Origin: Setophaga petechia
Lineage: Eukaryota; Chordata; Aves; Passeriformes; Parulidae
NCBI GenBank assembly: GCA_024362935.1
Contig: JANCRA010000009.1
Location: 18,979,572-19,043,571 of the forward strand
DNA: 64,000 nt
Reading direction: 5' to 3'
The position numbers and the translations under genes are program-made. Below, piece after piece: positions 10,561 to 21,400 of the stretch. Every line of letters begins with the position of its first letter. The stretch's first letter is position 1. A model generated the notes under the pieces. That model did no database searches, had not been told where the DNA came from, and saw only the letters and a program-made list of their open reading frames with translations.

Positions 10561-13025
10561 ATATTATATTTTCCTTTTGTTTCAATTATTAAACTGTTCT
10601 TATCTCAACCTACAAGTTTTACTTCTGATTCTCCTCCCCATTCCACTGGGGTGGGGGGGCTAAGCAAGTGGCTGTGTGGTATTTACTTGCCAGCTGGCCT
10701 TAAACCTCAACAGCTATGTGTAGAAATATGGGTAGGGAGAAAATCTACAGAAGATTTGCAAAAGATTAGGATCATTTATATGGTAGCAAATGAAAAGGTT
10801 ACACTGAAGTATATACAGAATTAGTGCTAGGTGAGCATCTGTTCATCATTAGTTTCAATAAGAGAGGCAGGAATAATTCAGTAAAAATACATATTGAATA
10901 TTTTGTGCAACTTTACACCAAGGTATCACTGGAGCCAATAGCTTTGCAGAGAAATACAGAAAAATTTAATCTGTGCATTTGTGTAACAAGGAATTTATTA
11001 AATAAATATTTTTAATTCAAAGATAAACATCATGCTTCATGCAAAAATTATTGTCTTGTTGGTAAGGCTAAGAAAGAAACTTCCTTGAAAGGAACATTAT
11101 GATTTTTGGCTTAACTTAGTTTATCCTTAGTATATCATAGTGTCTGTTCTTGTAGAGAAAATTCTTGACTAACATAGACCAGCAGTTTGGTTGAGTTTGG
11201 TCATATCCATTTTTCTATTAGAGCTGATCTGATTTTCTACTGGTACTCTGTGTAACTCAATTTAAAGCTCAAATGTTCTTAAAAGTAGTGGGACGTCCTT
11301 GAGCCAGGTATAATTCCTGTTGCTTGGGGTCAGGCTGTTGCATCCAGACTGAACAGGCAGTTCTCCAGGATGGGCAACGAGACCAATCTAAGACAATCAG
11401 CAAAACCTCAGGCCAAATACTGAGATAGAGTTCCCAGCAGTGATAATGAGGTGAGGCTTGCATATGTAGCAGCAGAGTCCAGGAGTGATCAGTTCTGCAA
11501 ACCTCATTTGCAGTCAGTGGCGCCAGGGCAGCTGCTGCACTGTATTTGTACAATACATTTGAAAGGAAGTTCACCTATGCTGTCTTTTGGGTGGCTTTGT
11601 GGGATGTATTTGGCCATTTGTGTCAATAACCCAGGGGTTTCTGATGCTGTCGTGTTCCTCTCTGCAGTCTTACAGCCTTGGGTGCCCCTGCCAGACTGCT
11701 CGCTTTTACACACAGACTTCTAAAGTTGCTCACACTTCACTATACAGAACAATGAGATTTAAAAGTATGAATATCTGTTTGTGTATGCATATGAGTACGA
11801 TGATTTCTTAGCTATTTGCTATTAATATCCAGTTATGACATTATTGGTATGGGTTAGAATTTAATACTTTTTGAGTTATAGTGAGTGGTTTTTGGTAAGA
11901 TATTAGAATACCATGTTATGCAGGCGTAATGGTAATGAGTCAGGAGTTGACACACAGTCTTCTGAGTCAGGATATTAGGGGGCATTGTGTACCAGAGGTA
12001 CTTTCTTTTGGCTTAGCTGCAGAGCTGACCATCTGTGGTCACAAAAGATCCTGGGAATATTTTTGTAATAACCTAGTTTAGTGACCAAATTTCTTTATGA
12101 GTAATGGCATTTGAATGAACTTTCCCAAATTATAGCTATTACTTCTTTTATAAAATATGCTTTGTCATGTTCTTATGTTGTCAAATTTATATATGTAATT
12201 TTATACACTTTAATTTGCTATTAATCATACATCATTGCAGACTGTAAAGCTGGGAAGCACTGAAATCCCTTGTGAATATTGATTGTGGTAACTATGCCTG
12301 TGTACATAGGCAGTTCAGACACTGCCTTGAGATTATAAAATGTTATTGTCTGCAAAAAACATGACTTCTCTTCCCTGTTATACCTCAGGTATAAAAGTCA
12401 CTAACCACTCTGTTCTTCCCAAATTGAAAGCCTAGAAGCAGTCTAAACAATGAGAAGTTCAGTGATCCACTGAGATATTACCAATATTATAAAGGATGCT
12501 GAATCCACATTAAAATAAAGGGCCTGTTGTGCTCTCAGGAAAGAAATAACTGCCCTTCATTTCTGTTCAAATTCAAGAGAAATTTTAAGGTGTTTCACTA
12601 TTTGACTGACAGGTAATTCTGTATGATTTCAATGTAGTGAAGAAACGATGTTGTTAATTCCCAGATTAATTTTCTTTGAAAACTCTGGAAATTTGTAATT
12701 CACGGACAGCTTATATATACTTCCTTTTATTCTGTTAGATCTTAAAACAATATAAACACCTGGTTAATTTTGTTACAGTGAGGAAAAGGAAACAGGCTCA
12801 CTAATGACTGGTTGGGACAGCAAGCTGAAACAATGAGGACTTAAAAAAAAATTGGCTTCTAGGGTTATTCCATTCCCAACCACCACAGAAACCTATGGAT
12901 AGGTATCTAGTGAAAAAGCTGCTCTCACTGTTATGGAAAAATCCTGGGCAAGTAGAGGCAAAGAGGGAAAATGTGACACAGTAGCAATGCTGTGTTGTTG
13001 ATATCAGTGTCTCATTGTCCTATAG

Positions 13026-13744
13026 GTCTGAAGTTCGAGGAAATGCAAGAAAAGTTTGGAGAGGAATTCTTCAATATCTGCTTTGACGAGAATGAAAGAG
13101 TTCTTCGAGCTGTAGGTGGGACCCTTCAAGATTTCTTCAATGGCTTTGATGCTTTGCTGGAGCATATTAGAACTTCATTTGGAAGACAGGCCACCCTGGA
13201 ATCTCCTTCTTTCCTATGCAAAGAACTCCCTGAAGGCAATCTCATGCTTCATTATTTTCACCCGCATCAGATTGTGGGATTTGCAATGACAGGAATGATA
13301 AAAGCAGCAGCAAAGAAGATTTACCGCTTGGAAGTGGAAGTAGAACAGGTCACAAACGATAAGTTGTGTTCAGAGGGGACAAACCCAGGTAACTGCAGTT
13401 GTTTGACTTTCCTTATCAAAGAGCATGAAAATGCAAATACCACAAAAGCACTTCAACCAGGAACTTCCCAGTCCCCCTTAGACCTGAGGATTAGTATCAG
13501 CACCTTCTGCAGAGCTTTCCCCTTTCACCTGATGTTTGATCCAAACATGCTGGTTCTCCAGCTTGGAGAAGGTCTTAGGAAGCAGCTCAGATGTGACACT
13601 CATAAAACGCTGAAATTCCAAGAGTGCTTTGACATAGTCTCTCCTAAAATCAGTGCCACATTTGAACGAGTTCTCCTGAGGTTATCTACCCCCTTTGTCA
13701 TTCGGACCAAACTTGAGGATTCTGATTCTGAAAGTAAAGATAAG
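13026..13744 (+). CDS. GUCY1A2: GUCY1A2 exon C (probably exon 4): H-NOX end, linker, start of PAS
   Basis: This 719-bp exon lies between acceptor CCTATAG (13019-13025) and donor GTAAGA (13745). GT completes a Gly codon and 239 codons follow. Residues 1-110 (GLKFEEMQEKFGEEFF onward, with VGGTLQDFFNGFDALLEHIR) finish the H-NOX-like domain. Residues 111-155 are a Cys/Thr-rich linker. From about 157 the H-NOXA/PAS domain begins (STFCRAFPFHLMFDPNMLVL, then GEGLRKQLRCDTHK). The exon ends in an acidic Ser-rich loop, EDSDSESKDK. The protein forms the alpha-2/beta-1 heterodimer that converts GTP to cGMP on NO binding; alpha-2 supplies no heme ligand. The match is to alpha-2 rather than alpha-1, judged from VGGTLQDFFNGFDALLEHIR and the PAS segment. 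Unspliced read-through of the donor would add V-R-I and stop. Confidence 0.98.
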
Positions 13745-14186
13745 GTAAGAATATGAATTTGAAAGTGGATGTGCTTTATATGTGTGTGGTGGGAGAGGAT
13801 TTTTTGCTCCGAGAAAGGCAACTCAAGTCCTGTGTACTCTGGAAAGCTCACTCACACCCTGCAAACAGGGACTAAGTCATATTCCCCAGCCAAGTGAATA
13901 TTTTCTTAGATTATTTATAAGCTTTGCCTGTGAAGTTGTAGAAAATCATGACATTTCCATTCAGAAAATTCTGCACAGTGGGGTTGAATAATACAGCTTG
14001 AATAAAAGGGTGAGGAATTTTACAAAATACCTGTATCTTATCCTTAATTTCACTCCAGCTATATTATGATAAGAATAGTTTTTAAGCCATTTACTAGGGC
14101 CTAGCTTGGAGTATTTATTCTGAAAGTTTCTCATTGCTACCTCACTGTATCTTATTTCCCTGTTTTGGAATGCTGCTTTCCTATAG

Positions 14187-14222
14187 GTTTCGTCTCACCC
14201 TGCACTGAAGAAAACCAGAGCT
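14187..14222 (+). CDS. Candidate 36-nt in-frame microexon of GUCY1A2
   Basis: This segment is preceded by a pyrimidine-rich acceptor (GCTGCTTTCCTATAG, ending 14186) and followed by a perfect donor core GTAAGT (14223). It is 36 nt long and phase 0, the phase of the exon C/D junction, so inclusion would insert VSSHPALKKTRA between ...SESKDK and VMEIKG without shifting the frame. The insertion point is a hydrophilic loop of the PAS domain. It lies 442 bp downstream of exon C. I know of no such exon in mammalian alpha-2, and long introns contain many pseudo-exons, so this is a hypothesis based only on splice signals and phase. Confidence 0.3.
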
Positions 14223-14554
14223 GTAAGTGGTACTGAGTATCACTTAAGCCAGTTTTATTGTGTTCCAGTCATTCAAATAGGCACTTGTTCTCCTACACTG
14301 CATCTTTTCTGCATGTTTTAGGAGAGAGCTACCTTAACCAGTGAACCCTGTGTTGAGTTCAGTGCATTCAGCTGAGTAGACTGAGAACATGTCTTTAGTG
14401 TGGAGTTCTTCAATGGCTGGATGGAATTTGTCTCAATGCCTGTCCTTGAATTACTAGGAAGTTTTTTGCTGTGAAGTAGGGTTCTGGGGTTTATGCACCA
14501 AAGTACTTAATTAAAACTTGCTTAAAGGCTTGAAAGTCTGTGTGTGGATGCTTT

Positions 14555-14640
14555 GGAAATACTGCTGCCCTAAGTGGAACTGGATGATCTTTAAGGTCCC
14601 TTCCACCCAAACCATGCTATGGTTCTATGATTCTGTGATA
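14555..14640 (+). mobile_element. CR1 LINE 3'-terminal fragment
   Basis: Sense CR1 3' end: GAACTGGATGATCTTTAAGG, then TCCCTTCCACCCAAACCATG, ending in the characteristic TTCTATGATTCTGTGATA repeats. Only the last 85 bases or so are clear. Confidence 0.85.
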
Positions 14641-15542
14641 ATTCAAAATATAGTTTCTTCTCACAGCAACAGTATTTCCAGCTCCTCTTTGGCACTATAC
14701 TTTGGCACCGAAAAGCATCTATCTGGTGCATTTTCCTCTGGAATTAATATGTTCCCCCAAGAGAAACAAACTGGTGCTTTTCATTTTGTATTAGTTGACG
14801 TAATTCAACTTTCTTAAAACCAAAAAGGAGTTTATTTTTCAGAATCTGTCCTCAGCGTCACCCTAGCCTTTAATTACAAGAAGGAAACGAGGTGTGAAAG
14901 GAGTGGAGGTGTTGGCTATGAGCTACCTTATGATACACTTGTTTCTCCTTTGGAAGAGTCTGGTTTCGTGACACTTCAGGCACAATGCACCTATCCCTCT
15001 CAGACCCCTTCCCCTCTCCTAGGACTGAGTCACAGCCCTTTGACTGTCTTCTGCTCTTCATGAATCTGCTGTAAATCACTCTGAAGAGGAAGAAGGTTTA
15101 GTTGGGGGAAGGAGGCTTTCAAAGCCTTTCCCCCTATTTAAGCTAAACACACAAAATACTCTCGAAGCTGGACAGATTTCATATGGCTGTGGCTTGCTCA
15201 CAGGAGAAGTGGCAGGAGTAGGGCTTGTTGGAAGCAGGATTTTAGATTAGGCAGTACTAACGCTAGAGAAGCAGGTGGAAGGGGCTGGCAGCAAAGGACA
15301 TCCTTTGCCTGCCAGCAGCTGGGAGAAAAATTGTATCTTCAAGAGTGAGGTGTGAATGAGGAGTGATGGTGAGGTGCAGGGGAGTTATTGTGCTGCGGGC
15401 ATGGGAATTAATTTGAGAACATCAGTTTATCTGAAGAGGTATTTTCTTCTGTCTCACCCATTTGATAAGCATTTCCAAAAAGTTTTTGCTTGTGAATAGT
15501 TAAAAAAAGCTCAACATATAATGCATTTTGCTAGATATTCTC

Positions 15543-15569
15543 TTTTTTTAAAAAAAAAAAAAAAAAAAA
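15543..15569. repeat. T7A20 homopolymer tract
   Basis: Seven T are followed by 20 consecutive A (15550-15569). No retrocopy body that I recognise precedes it. Confidence 0.85.
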
Positions 15570-15656
15570 GAAGTTGCACAGATTCATAGGCTATGGTTGA
15601 CTTGCTTACATAGATTTTGAGAGGAGGGACATAGCAATACAGTTTATGTCATGTCA

Positions 15657-15683
15657 TTATCCATAAAAGTCCTTTATGGATAA
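15657..15683. repeat. Perfect 11-bp inverted repeat with 5-nt loop
   Basis: TTATCCATAAA, a loop AGTCC, then TTTATGGATAA. The arms are exactly complementary. It is AT-rich and not followed by a U tract that would suggest a defined RNA element. Confidence 0.7.
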
Positions 15684-16167
15684 AAAAAGTAGACTGTTCC
15701 TTGGGAACTGCATGCTGTATTTTTTTCCCATAGCTCATGTCACTCATTTTGGAATTCTTTTCAGTTTGCCAGCACTTGTTTGGAAGTTGAATATTAGGCA
15801 GGTAGATCAGTAGCTGTAAGCGTGACCCTGCTTAAAAGTTGCCAGTAACTGACTCAGACATTTCCCTATTTCTCTGCCACACACCTCTATTCAGTTCATA
15901 CTATCCCGCTTAAAGCTATTTATCTTTTTTTAAAAAAAAAAAATCTGACTCTCCAATAACTGACACTTTTCAGACTCAGTTTCCTTCAATGGCAGCTGTA
16001 GGCATGTGACCCAGACTACTCTGCTGCACTGTTGAACCTGTTCAGATGTCTTATTGCATTAAAAAAACCAAAAACTCAAAGGCTTTGCAATGAACAGATG
16101 CTGTTCCAGCCTCTCTTCAAAAGATGTTTATTTTCATTTCAATGAATAAATCATACATTTTTTTCAG

Positions 16168-16241
16168 ACTAGCAGTGAGAAAGACAGAATCAGAAAACAG
16201 TTTTCATTTAGTCCTGACACCAGCTCTGTGTTCAGATGAAA
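16168..16241 (+). CDS. Candidate alternative GUCY1A2 exon with in-frame stop
   Basis: A strong acceptor (ACATTTTTTTCAG, ending 16167) and a strong donor (AAA/GTAAGT at 16242) flank 74 nt. In the phase supplied by exon C, with or without the 36-nt candidate, it reads 23 codons, TSSEKDRIRKQFSFSPDTSS then VFR, and stops at TGA 16237-16239, two bases before the donor. Because it stops the frame, inclusion would yield a protein ending inside the PAS domain without coiled coil or cyclase, or would send the transcript to nonsense-mediated decay. The evidence is splice-site quality and the non-random look of the peptide only. It could equally be a pseudo-exon. Confidence 0.3.
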
Positions 16242-16292
16242 GTAAGTCATAAACCATGATCTTTCCCTAGCTAAACACCTACGAGCAAAATT

Positions 16293-16306
16293 AAAAAAAA
16301 AAAAAA
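16293..16306. repeat. Poly-A tract (A14)
   Basis: Fourteen consecutive A with no associated element recognised. Confidence 0.8.
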
Positions 16307-16826
16307 GCCCAGAAAACAGCACCTGTCCTGGCTTTCAGGGTGTTGAGTGCTTGTCCAGTTTATTTAAAGACTCATTTGTGTGTTTCAATTTACTGGTATT
16401 TGAATAATTGGAATAAATAATACTATCCTAAGTTTCTGGTATAAGTCCTGTGAGGTCTGGGTGATAGGTAGCACTTCCTGCAGAGCTGTATTGCCCCTTT
16501 GCAGAAGCACAGCCTCATGCATTAATATATCAGCAGAATTTTGTTAAGTTGGTATGTCACCAGCTGTTCCATGGAGCTCAGAGCATTTATGGGATCCCAT
16601 TGTTCTAGGGACCAAGCAGGAAAAAAAGGACTCTCCACCTGAAGAACATGGTTACCTAGCCTTAAACATGATTTCCAACACCATGTTTCCTGTTTTACCA
16701 TGCAGCTAAATGCTTGTTACTGCTTTTTTTCCTGTGGTATGGTACTACAGATCTTGAAGGGCCCTGTTGCTCTACCTCTTATACAAGCATTCTGTTGCTT
16801 TTCACATTTTGCTCTAGTTTTTGTTT

Positions 16827-16848
16827 GTGTGTGTGTGTGTGTGTGTGT
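16827..16848. repeat. (GT)11 microsatellite
   Basis: Eleven uninterrupted GT units inside the 48-kb intron. Confidence 0.95.
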
Positions 16849-17107
16849 TTAACCAGGGACCTTCACTAGCATCCAGTTAGATTTTCCAAATTTTGGATAT
16901 TGTCCCAAAATATCAAGGACAATGTTTGCCGTTTAACCTCTCTAAGGAAACTCATTCTACACTTCTCTATGGGAGCAATAATTTATTGCAACAATAAAAA
17001 AAAAATTATTGTCACAATTAACCATTTGGGATTGATCTCTTACAACTTCACACATGGTTAACACAATTGTACTGCACAGAAGTTCAGTGAATGTTAGTGG
17101 AGTCACA

Positions 17108-17658
17108 TGTGGGATAAGAAATTATATTAAGAGTGCTGAGTCTGAACTCGTGTGATGGAGTGTTCTGAAATCCATGTCAAGCCCATCCACTGAGGTGGGG
17201 GTGCTGGCACGGGAGTGGGCTGATAACCCCCCAGCAGTGAGTTGTGCAAGCAGGGCAGGTTGGTGTCCTCCACCATTTCCTGCCCAGACAGGGGCTGGAA
17301 GCTCCCACAGGTACATCCTGAGTGCAGCCATTTTCAGACTGTAGTGATGAACAAGGCCATCTGTGACATGATATAAATACTCGTCTCCTTGACAGTACAC
17401 TGAGGTGCCTGGAGCTGCTTCAATTTTTAGCTGAATGGGAACACAAAGAATGACTCTCCTGCTTTCACTCTTCTGGCACGTTCTCCTCACGTGCCCCTCG
17501 TGAGCCGTCAGTGCTTGGCAGATTGAGAGGAGCTGGGGCTGCTCCCTCAGGGACCCACTGGCCCTGAGACTTCCATCCAGATCCAGCCCTCCTGGACCAT
17601 GGATTTGCAGGGTCAGCCCTGCCAGCACTTTTGGTGCCCACCAGTTCATAGGCCCACA
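17108..17658 (-). other. GC-rich 550-bp block with 175-codon antisense ORF
   Basis: The block is markedly GC-richer than its flanks. Its edges carry TGTGGG (17108-17113) and CCCACA (17653-17658), the inverted TG...CA type of terminus seen on LTRs, but the adjacent 5-bp sequences (TCACA and TTTCT) do not form a target-site duplication. On the minus strand an ATG at 17649 opens 175 codons to 17122, beginning MNWWAPKVLAGLTL. I recognise no domain in it. It contains no obvious low-complexity repeat, and a TATTTATATC motif lies within it on the minus strand. The most economical view is a solo LTR or other repeat of a family I cannot name. A real antisense gene is less likely. Confidence 0.35.
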
Positions 17659-18169
17659 TTTCTGAAACTGGGTTTCAGGTTCCCTGCCATATACTGTGCA
17701 TCTGTATTTTCCTTGTATTGTTGCTCTTCAGCTCAAACTAACAGGCCCTTTTCCACATTTGAAATAAATCAGCTTTTTAAGGATACTCACTGGTCTATGA
17801 CTTAGGCCTCTGGGCGCTTTAGAAATTCTCTAAGAATAAAGCTGGCAGCTTAAACTGCATTACTGGAGTGTCCAAACTTTTTTTTCTGATGGAATGTATT
17901 TGTTTTGAATATTTTATTAAAATCACAACTTCCCAGTTGACAGTTCAGCAAAATGTCTTCTGGCAAAAAATTACTTTTATTTGTATACGTGAGTTAAATT
18001 TTTTGCCATAATTTTAGACATAAAATACTTTTATTAGGGAAAAAAATTTATCTTACAAATTATAATATGCTTAAAATATGAAACACTGGGTTTGACAAAA
18101 ATGACCCTCTGAAATTTTTATATTGGCAGAAATTCCAAATGCCACATATAATTCAGATTTATGAATGGA

Positions 18170-18413
18170 TTGAAACTCTGTCGGGGGAGGTTTAGGTTGG
18201 ATCTTGGGAAAAGGTTCTTCACCCAGAGGGTGTTAGGCCACTGGAACAGGCTCCCCACGGAGTGGTCACAGCACCAGCCTGACAGAGTTCAAGAAGCCCT
18301 TGTACAACACTCTCAGGCACATGGTGTGACTCTTGGGACTGTCCTGTGCAGGGCCAGGAGTTGGACTTTGATGATCTTTGTGGGTCGCTTCCAACTCAAC
18401 ATATTCAGTGATC
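18170..18413 (+). mobile_element. CR1 LINE 3'-end fragment
   Basis: Sense CR1 3' UTR of the same type as 6108-6394. Landmarks are GGATCTTGGGAAAAGGTTCT then TCACCCAGAGGGTG, GGAACAGGCTCCCCACGGAG, TCACAGCACCAGCCTGACAG, and GCAGGGCCAGGAGTTGGACT then TTGATGATC. The end is degraded to ATATTCAGTGATC. Confidence 0.88.
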
Positions 18414-21400
18414 TAATGACAAAAAGTCCATGCAGACCAGCACGCTGATTCTCACAGTGACCAAGAGACAACCCTTTGTGAAACAGGTAAGACAAGGTTC
18501 AAGCCTGCAGTTCCTCTCTTTTAGCTCTCAGGGGAGGAAAGCACATCCTCTTGCAGTAGTATCCAGGATGTGGCAGGGGATAGCCCCCTCAGGACCAAGC
18601 CTCCATGATTTGATTTTCTCTACTGCTTATTAGCAGCTGTGAATGTGAGACCCCTCTGGCAACTCTCAGCCAGGTGTGCACATTGAATATGGAGTAAAAC
18701 AGCTGGCAAAGAAGCCTACTTACCATTTGCTTCCACAAAGCACTTTCCCAGTGTGTTTACCAAGTGTGTTTGTGGATCATTGGAAACTGTAAAAAAGTAG
18801 TGCTTTTTAAGTGCTGGAAGGATGATGTCCCCCTTTTTATATTGAGAGTCAATTCTTTATCTCCTTCTGAATTTTTAGTCTGGACCAACTGAATGAGACA
18901 AGCAGTCCTGACACTAGCAGATTAATTTAAAACCCACTGTACACAATCTCATATTTTTCTTTTGCTCTGTAAACTGTTTTTCCTCTTCTCCTAATAAAAT
19001 TAAAATGAAATGGCCTGAAAGTCATTCCGGCATAAGGGACATCTGTCACTCATGATCTAGGAATTCTAATTTTTTTCCTAGAGCTGATTTATTCACAATC
19101 AGTCAGCTTTTGACACTAAGCTCCCATTGCTTTGCAGGCTCATGGAGCTCTTGGAATCAAATTTGTGTCTTCTGTTTCTGCTAATGCTATTATCCCACCC
19201 ATTTGCTTGTCAAAATGTGTATGGATTTTGATGGTTTTCAAGATGAATTGGGTTGGCTGGTTTGACTGCTTCTAGAGATTGTGGTGGGTTATGAGAAACA
19301 ATAGATGACATGACTTACTTATCTCACCAACAGTTGTGCATTGGAGGACTTTAATAACATTGTGAAATGGGCCCAGAATTGTTAGTAATTCTACTTTAGG
19401 ACATGCCAATGAAAATGCCATTTTGAAAGTGTTTTCAGTGATAGGACTGAAAAAGTTTAGCAATCTAAAGTTAAAATACATTCTTCTCCTTTACATTAGC
19501 TGAAAAACAAAGAAGCTGTTTGGAAATTGTTTTGTCAAGTGAAGTGGCTGTTAAAACAATGTGACTCCATGTAAACTCTTCCTTCTTATGACTTGTATAA
19601 TGTTTTGATAAGGAAGCTGGTTGGACATGAAATGTCCATATATATCCTTTTGCTGCAAAACTTTTGCATGGGTTACTAAACTACACTATGTCATAACTAG
19701 AACAAAATGAATTTCATTAATTTTTGCATTACGCGATGGGAATACTTAGGCACAACTCAGTTTGATTTTTCAGGAATGAATTTTTTTCCTACCTCTTTGT
19801 TCCACTGACTAAAATTAATTGTTGGTAATTCAAAATACATTTTCATGCTTTTCCTCATTTGCTTGTTTGAGTTCCTAAATGACTGTGCTTTTCATGGCAT
19901 CTGATCTGAATGGGTGTAATGTCAGTGAAAAACACTTTTCCTATGGATGGTTGACTTAAAGGAGACACATTCAGTCACTCTTTGCCTTACTCCTTCCTGT
20001 CCTGGAACCTCCAGCTTGATAATGCATGAAGTCAGGTTAAGGTTTTATTGATGTGTCTCTTTGTAGAGGCTGAATGGATTTAGAAAGAAAGGGGAAACCT
20101 GGATTGTCTCCCTGTGGATTGAGTGGGCTTTGTGCAGGAGCTCTCCCAAGTGCATGGGTGAGAAGGTGCAAGAGCACCTGGGTGTGCCTCTGAGCATAAA
20201 CACTGGGTTGATTCCTCTGAGGAGCAGTGAATGCAAGTGTGGCACTACTTGCATTGTTAGCTTTGGGTTGTAAGGCCACCTCTACCCTGCAACTGCCAAA
20301 CCTCCTGCCCGCCCTACTCCTGCAACATGCTCCGTGCCTGAAGGCAAGCCTGAGTTACGCCAGGTCACTTGCAGAACTGTCCTGCATGGCCAAAGAGCCC
20401 ACACAAAAGAGGAAGCTTATCACTTTCTCCCTCCACCTTAAATTTTGTCTTCGAACCTCAGATTGGGACCATGGGATTCCCTTCCTGTTTGGTTTTGAGT
20501 GTAGTTTAGTAGTTTTGGATCAGTTTTTGACTACTTAGCTTTTTTGCTGCAGTCATGGCTCATAAATATCTAGTCTTTTGAATTTAAATTATAGTTGACA
20601 GCATGGTTTGACTCTAAATATTAATTTATTCATGCTCACTGGGCATGCATCTTGTTGCGAATTTTTCATGCTTTATTTACATGGAAGCAAAGCTCTGAAG
20701 TTTTGAGACTGTCTATGAAATAAAAGCTTTCCTGATGTTTTGCTGGCCCGTGGATCCAGATGGAATAGGCAGTTAACAGAAATTTACTTTGCCTGAGACT
20801 TGTACCTGCATTGGAGCTGCATTTATATTCTGGGAATGTAGCTGAATCAGACATTGTAGACTGTGAAGGTCATAAAACTCTAATCAAGGGGAATACTACT
20901 AGGAAATAACACTTTGCTGGTTTTGCCTTAGGAATAATTAGTGTGAAAGAGTGAGATAATAGTGATTTGCAAAAGCCAGGACTCCAAAGCAGTTGCTGAT
21001 ACCTAGCCAGGTATTTCTGCTATCTCTAAGCAGTATTGGAGATAAGTTTGACTAGATAAGGTTTTGCTGCCTTTTACTCTTGCCAAGGATGTGTTTTATT
21101 CACCCTGCTCTACTCCAAGGTCTTCCAAGAGACTGACAGTGTCAGTAGCAGCTGATCACCTGTGGTCAGACAGGTGGCCCATGCCAGTGGTGCTAATCAT
21201 TGTTTCATTTGTGTTTTGCAGTGATGAAATGGTTGAGGAGGCCAGAGCACTTAGTCAGAAAGGATGAGCCTTTCCTTTGCAATTCTTTACAATGTTAAGG
21301 AGGGAGTCACAGTTCAAGTGGACAGCCCAGCCAGGCAGACCCAGTGGCTGAGCAACTGGATTTGCTCCTCTGGGAATACTCCTTTGCCACTTGAGGGTTT

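Larger units (their letters stand above)
10130..10712 (+). mobile_element. Solo LTR of an avian endogenous retrovirus
   Basis: I recognise this as a common bird LTR family, probably ERVL-like; the class is from memory and not certain. Landmarks in order are GGATTTATCTGGGATAGAGT near 10145, CACAAGAAAGCTGGGAGGGA near 10318, GACCCAAACTGGCCAAAGGGA, a TATA-like site within 10393-10410, ATTAAA as a likely polyadenylation signal at 10588-10593, TCTCAACCTACAAGTTTT, GGTGGGGGGGCTAAGCAAGT, and an end at CTCAACA near 10712. The 5' edge is uncertain (TG at 10125 or 10137), and I could not find matching target-site duplications. No internal viral genes or second LTR are present. It lies in the sense direction of GUCY1A2. 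A microsatellite has expanded inside it. Confidence 0.78.
1663..13025 (+). other. GUCY1A2: GUCY1A2 11.4-kb intron
   Basis: The intron runs from donor GTATGT to acceptor CCTATAG. It holds CR1 fragments at about 4040-4132 and 6108-6394, a 21-base T run at 2382-2402, a TTTTTTATCACAT cluster at 8681-8732, and a solo LTR at about 10130-10712. The remaining stretches (1663-4039, 4133-6107, 6395-10129, 10713-13025) are AT-rich. I recognise no gene, RNA or transposon in them. The ORFs there are short and look like chance. Confidence 0.85.

Noticed and set aside
10388..10663. ORFs with long poly-Tyr or poly-Ile runs on both strands
   Set aside because: They are translations of the ATT microsatellite inside the LTR.
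12992..13025. Upstream extension of the exon C reading frame
   Set aside because: These 11 codons precede a clear acceptor TATAG at 13021-13025, and exon B joins in phase at 13026, so they are intronic.
18421..18495. Exon-like end AAACAG/GTAAGA at 18486
   Set aside because: A good donor, but no convincing upstream acceptor; the sequence just upstream is a CR1 fragment.
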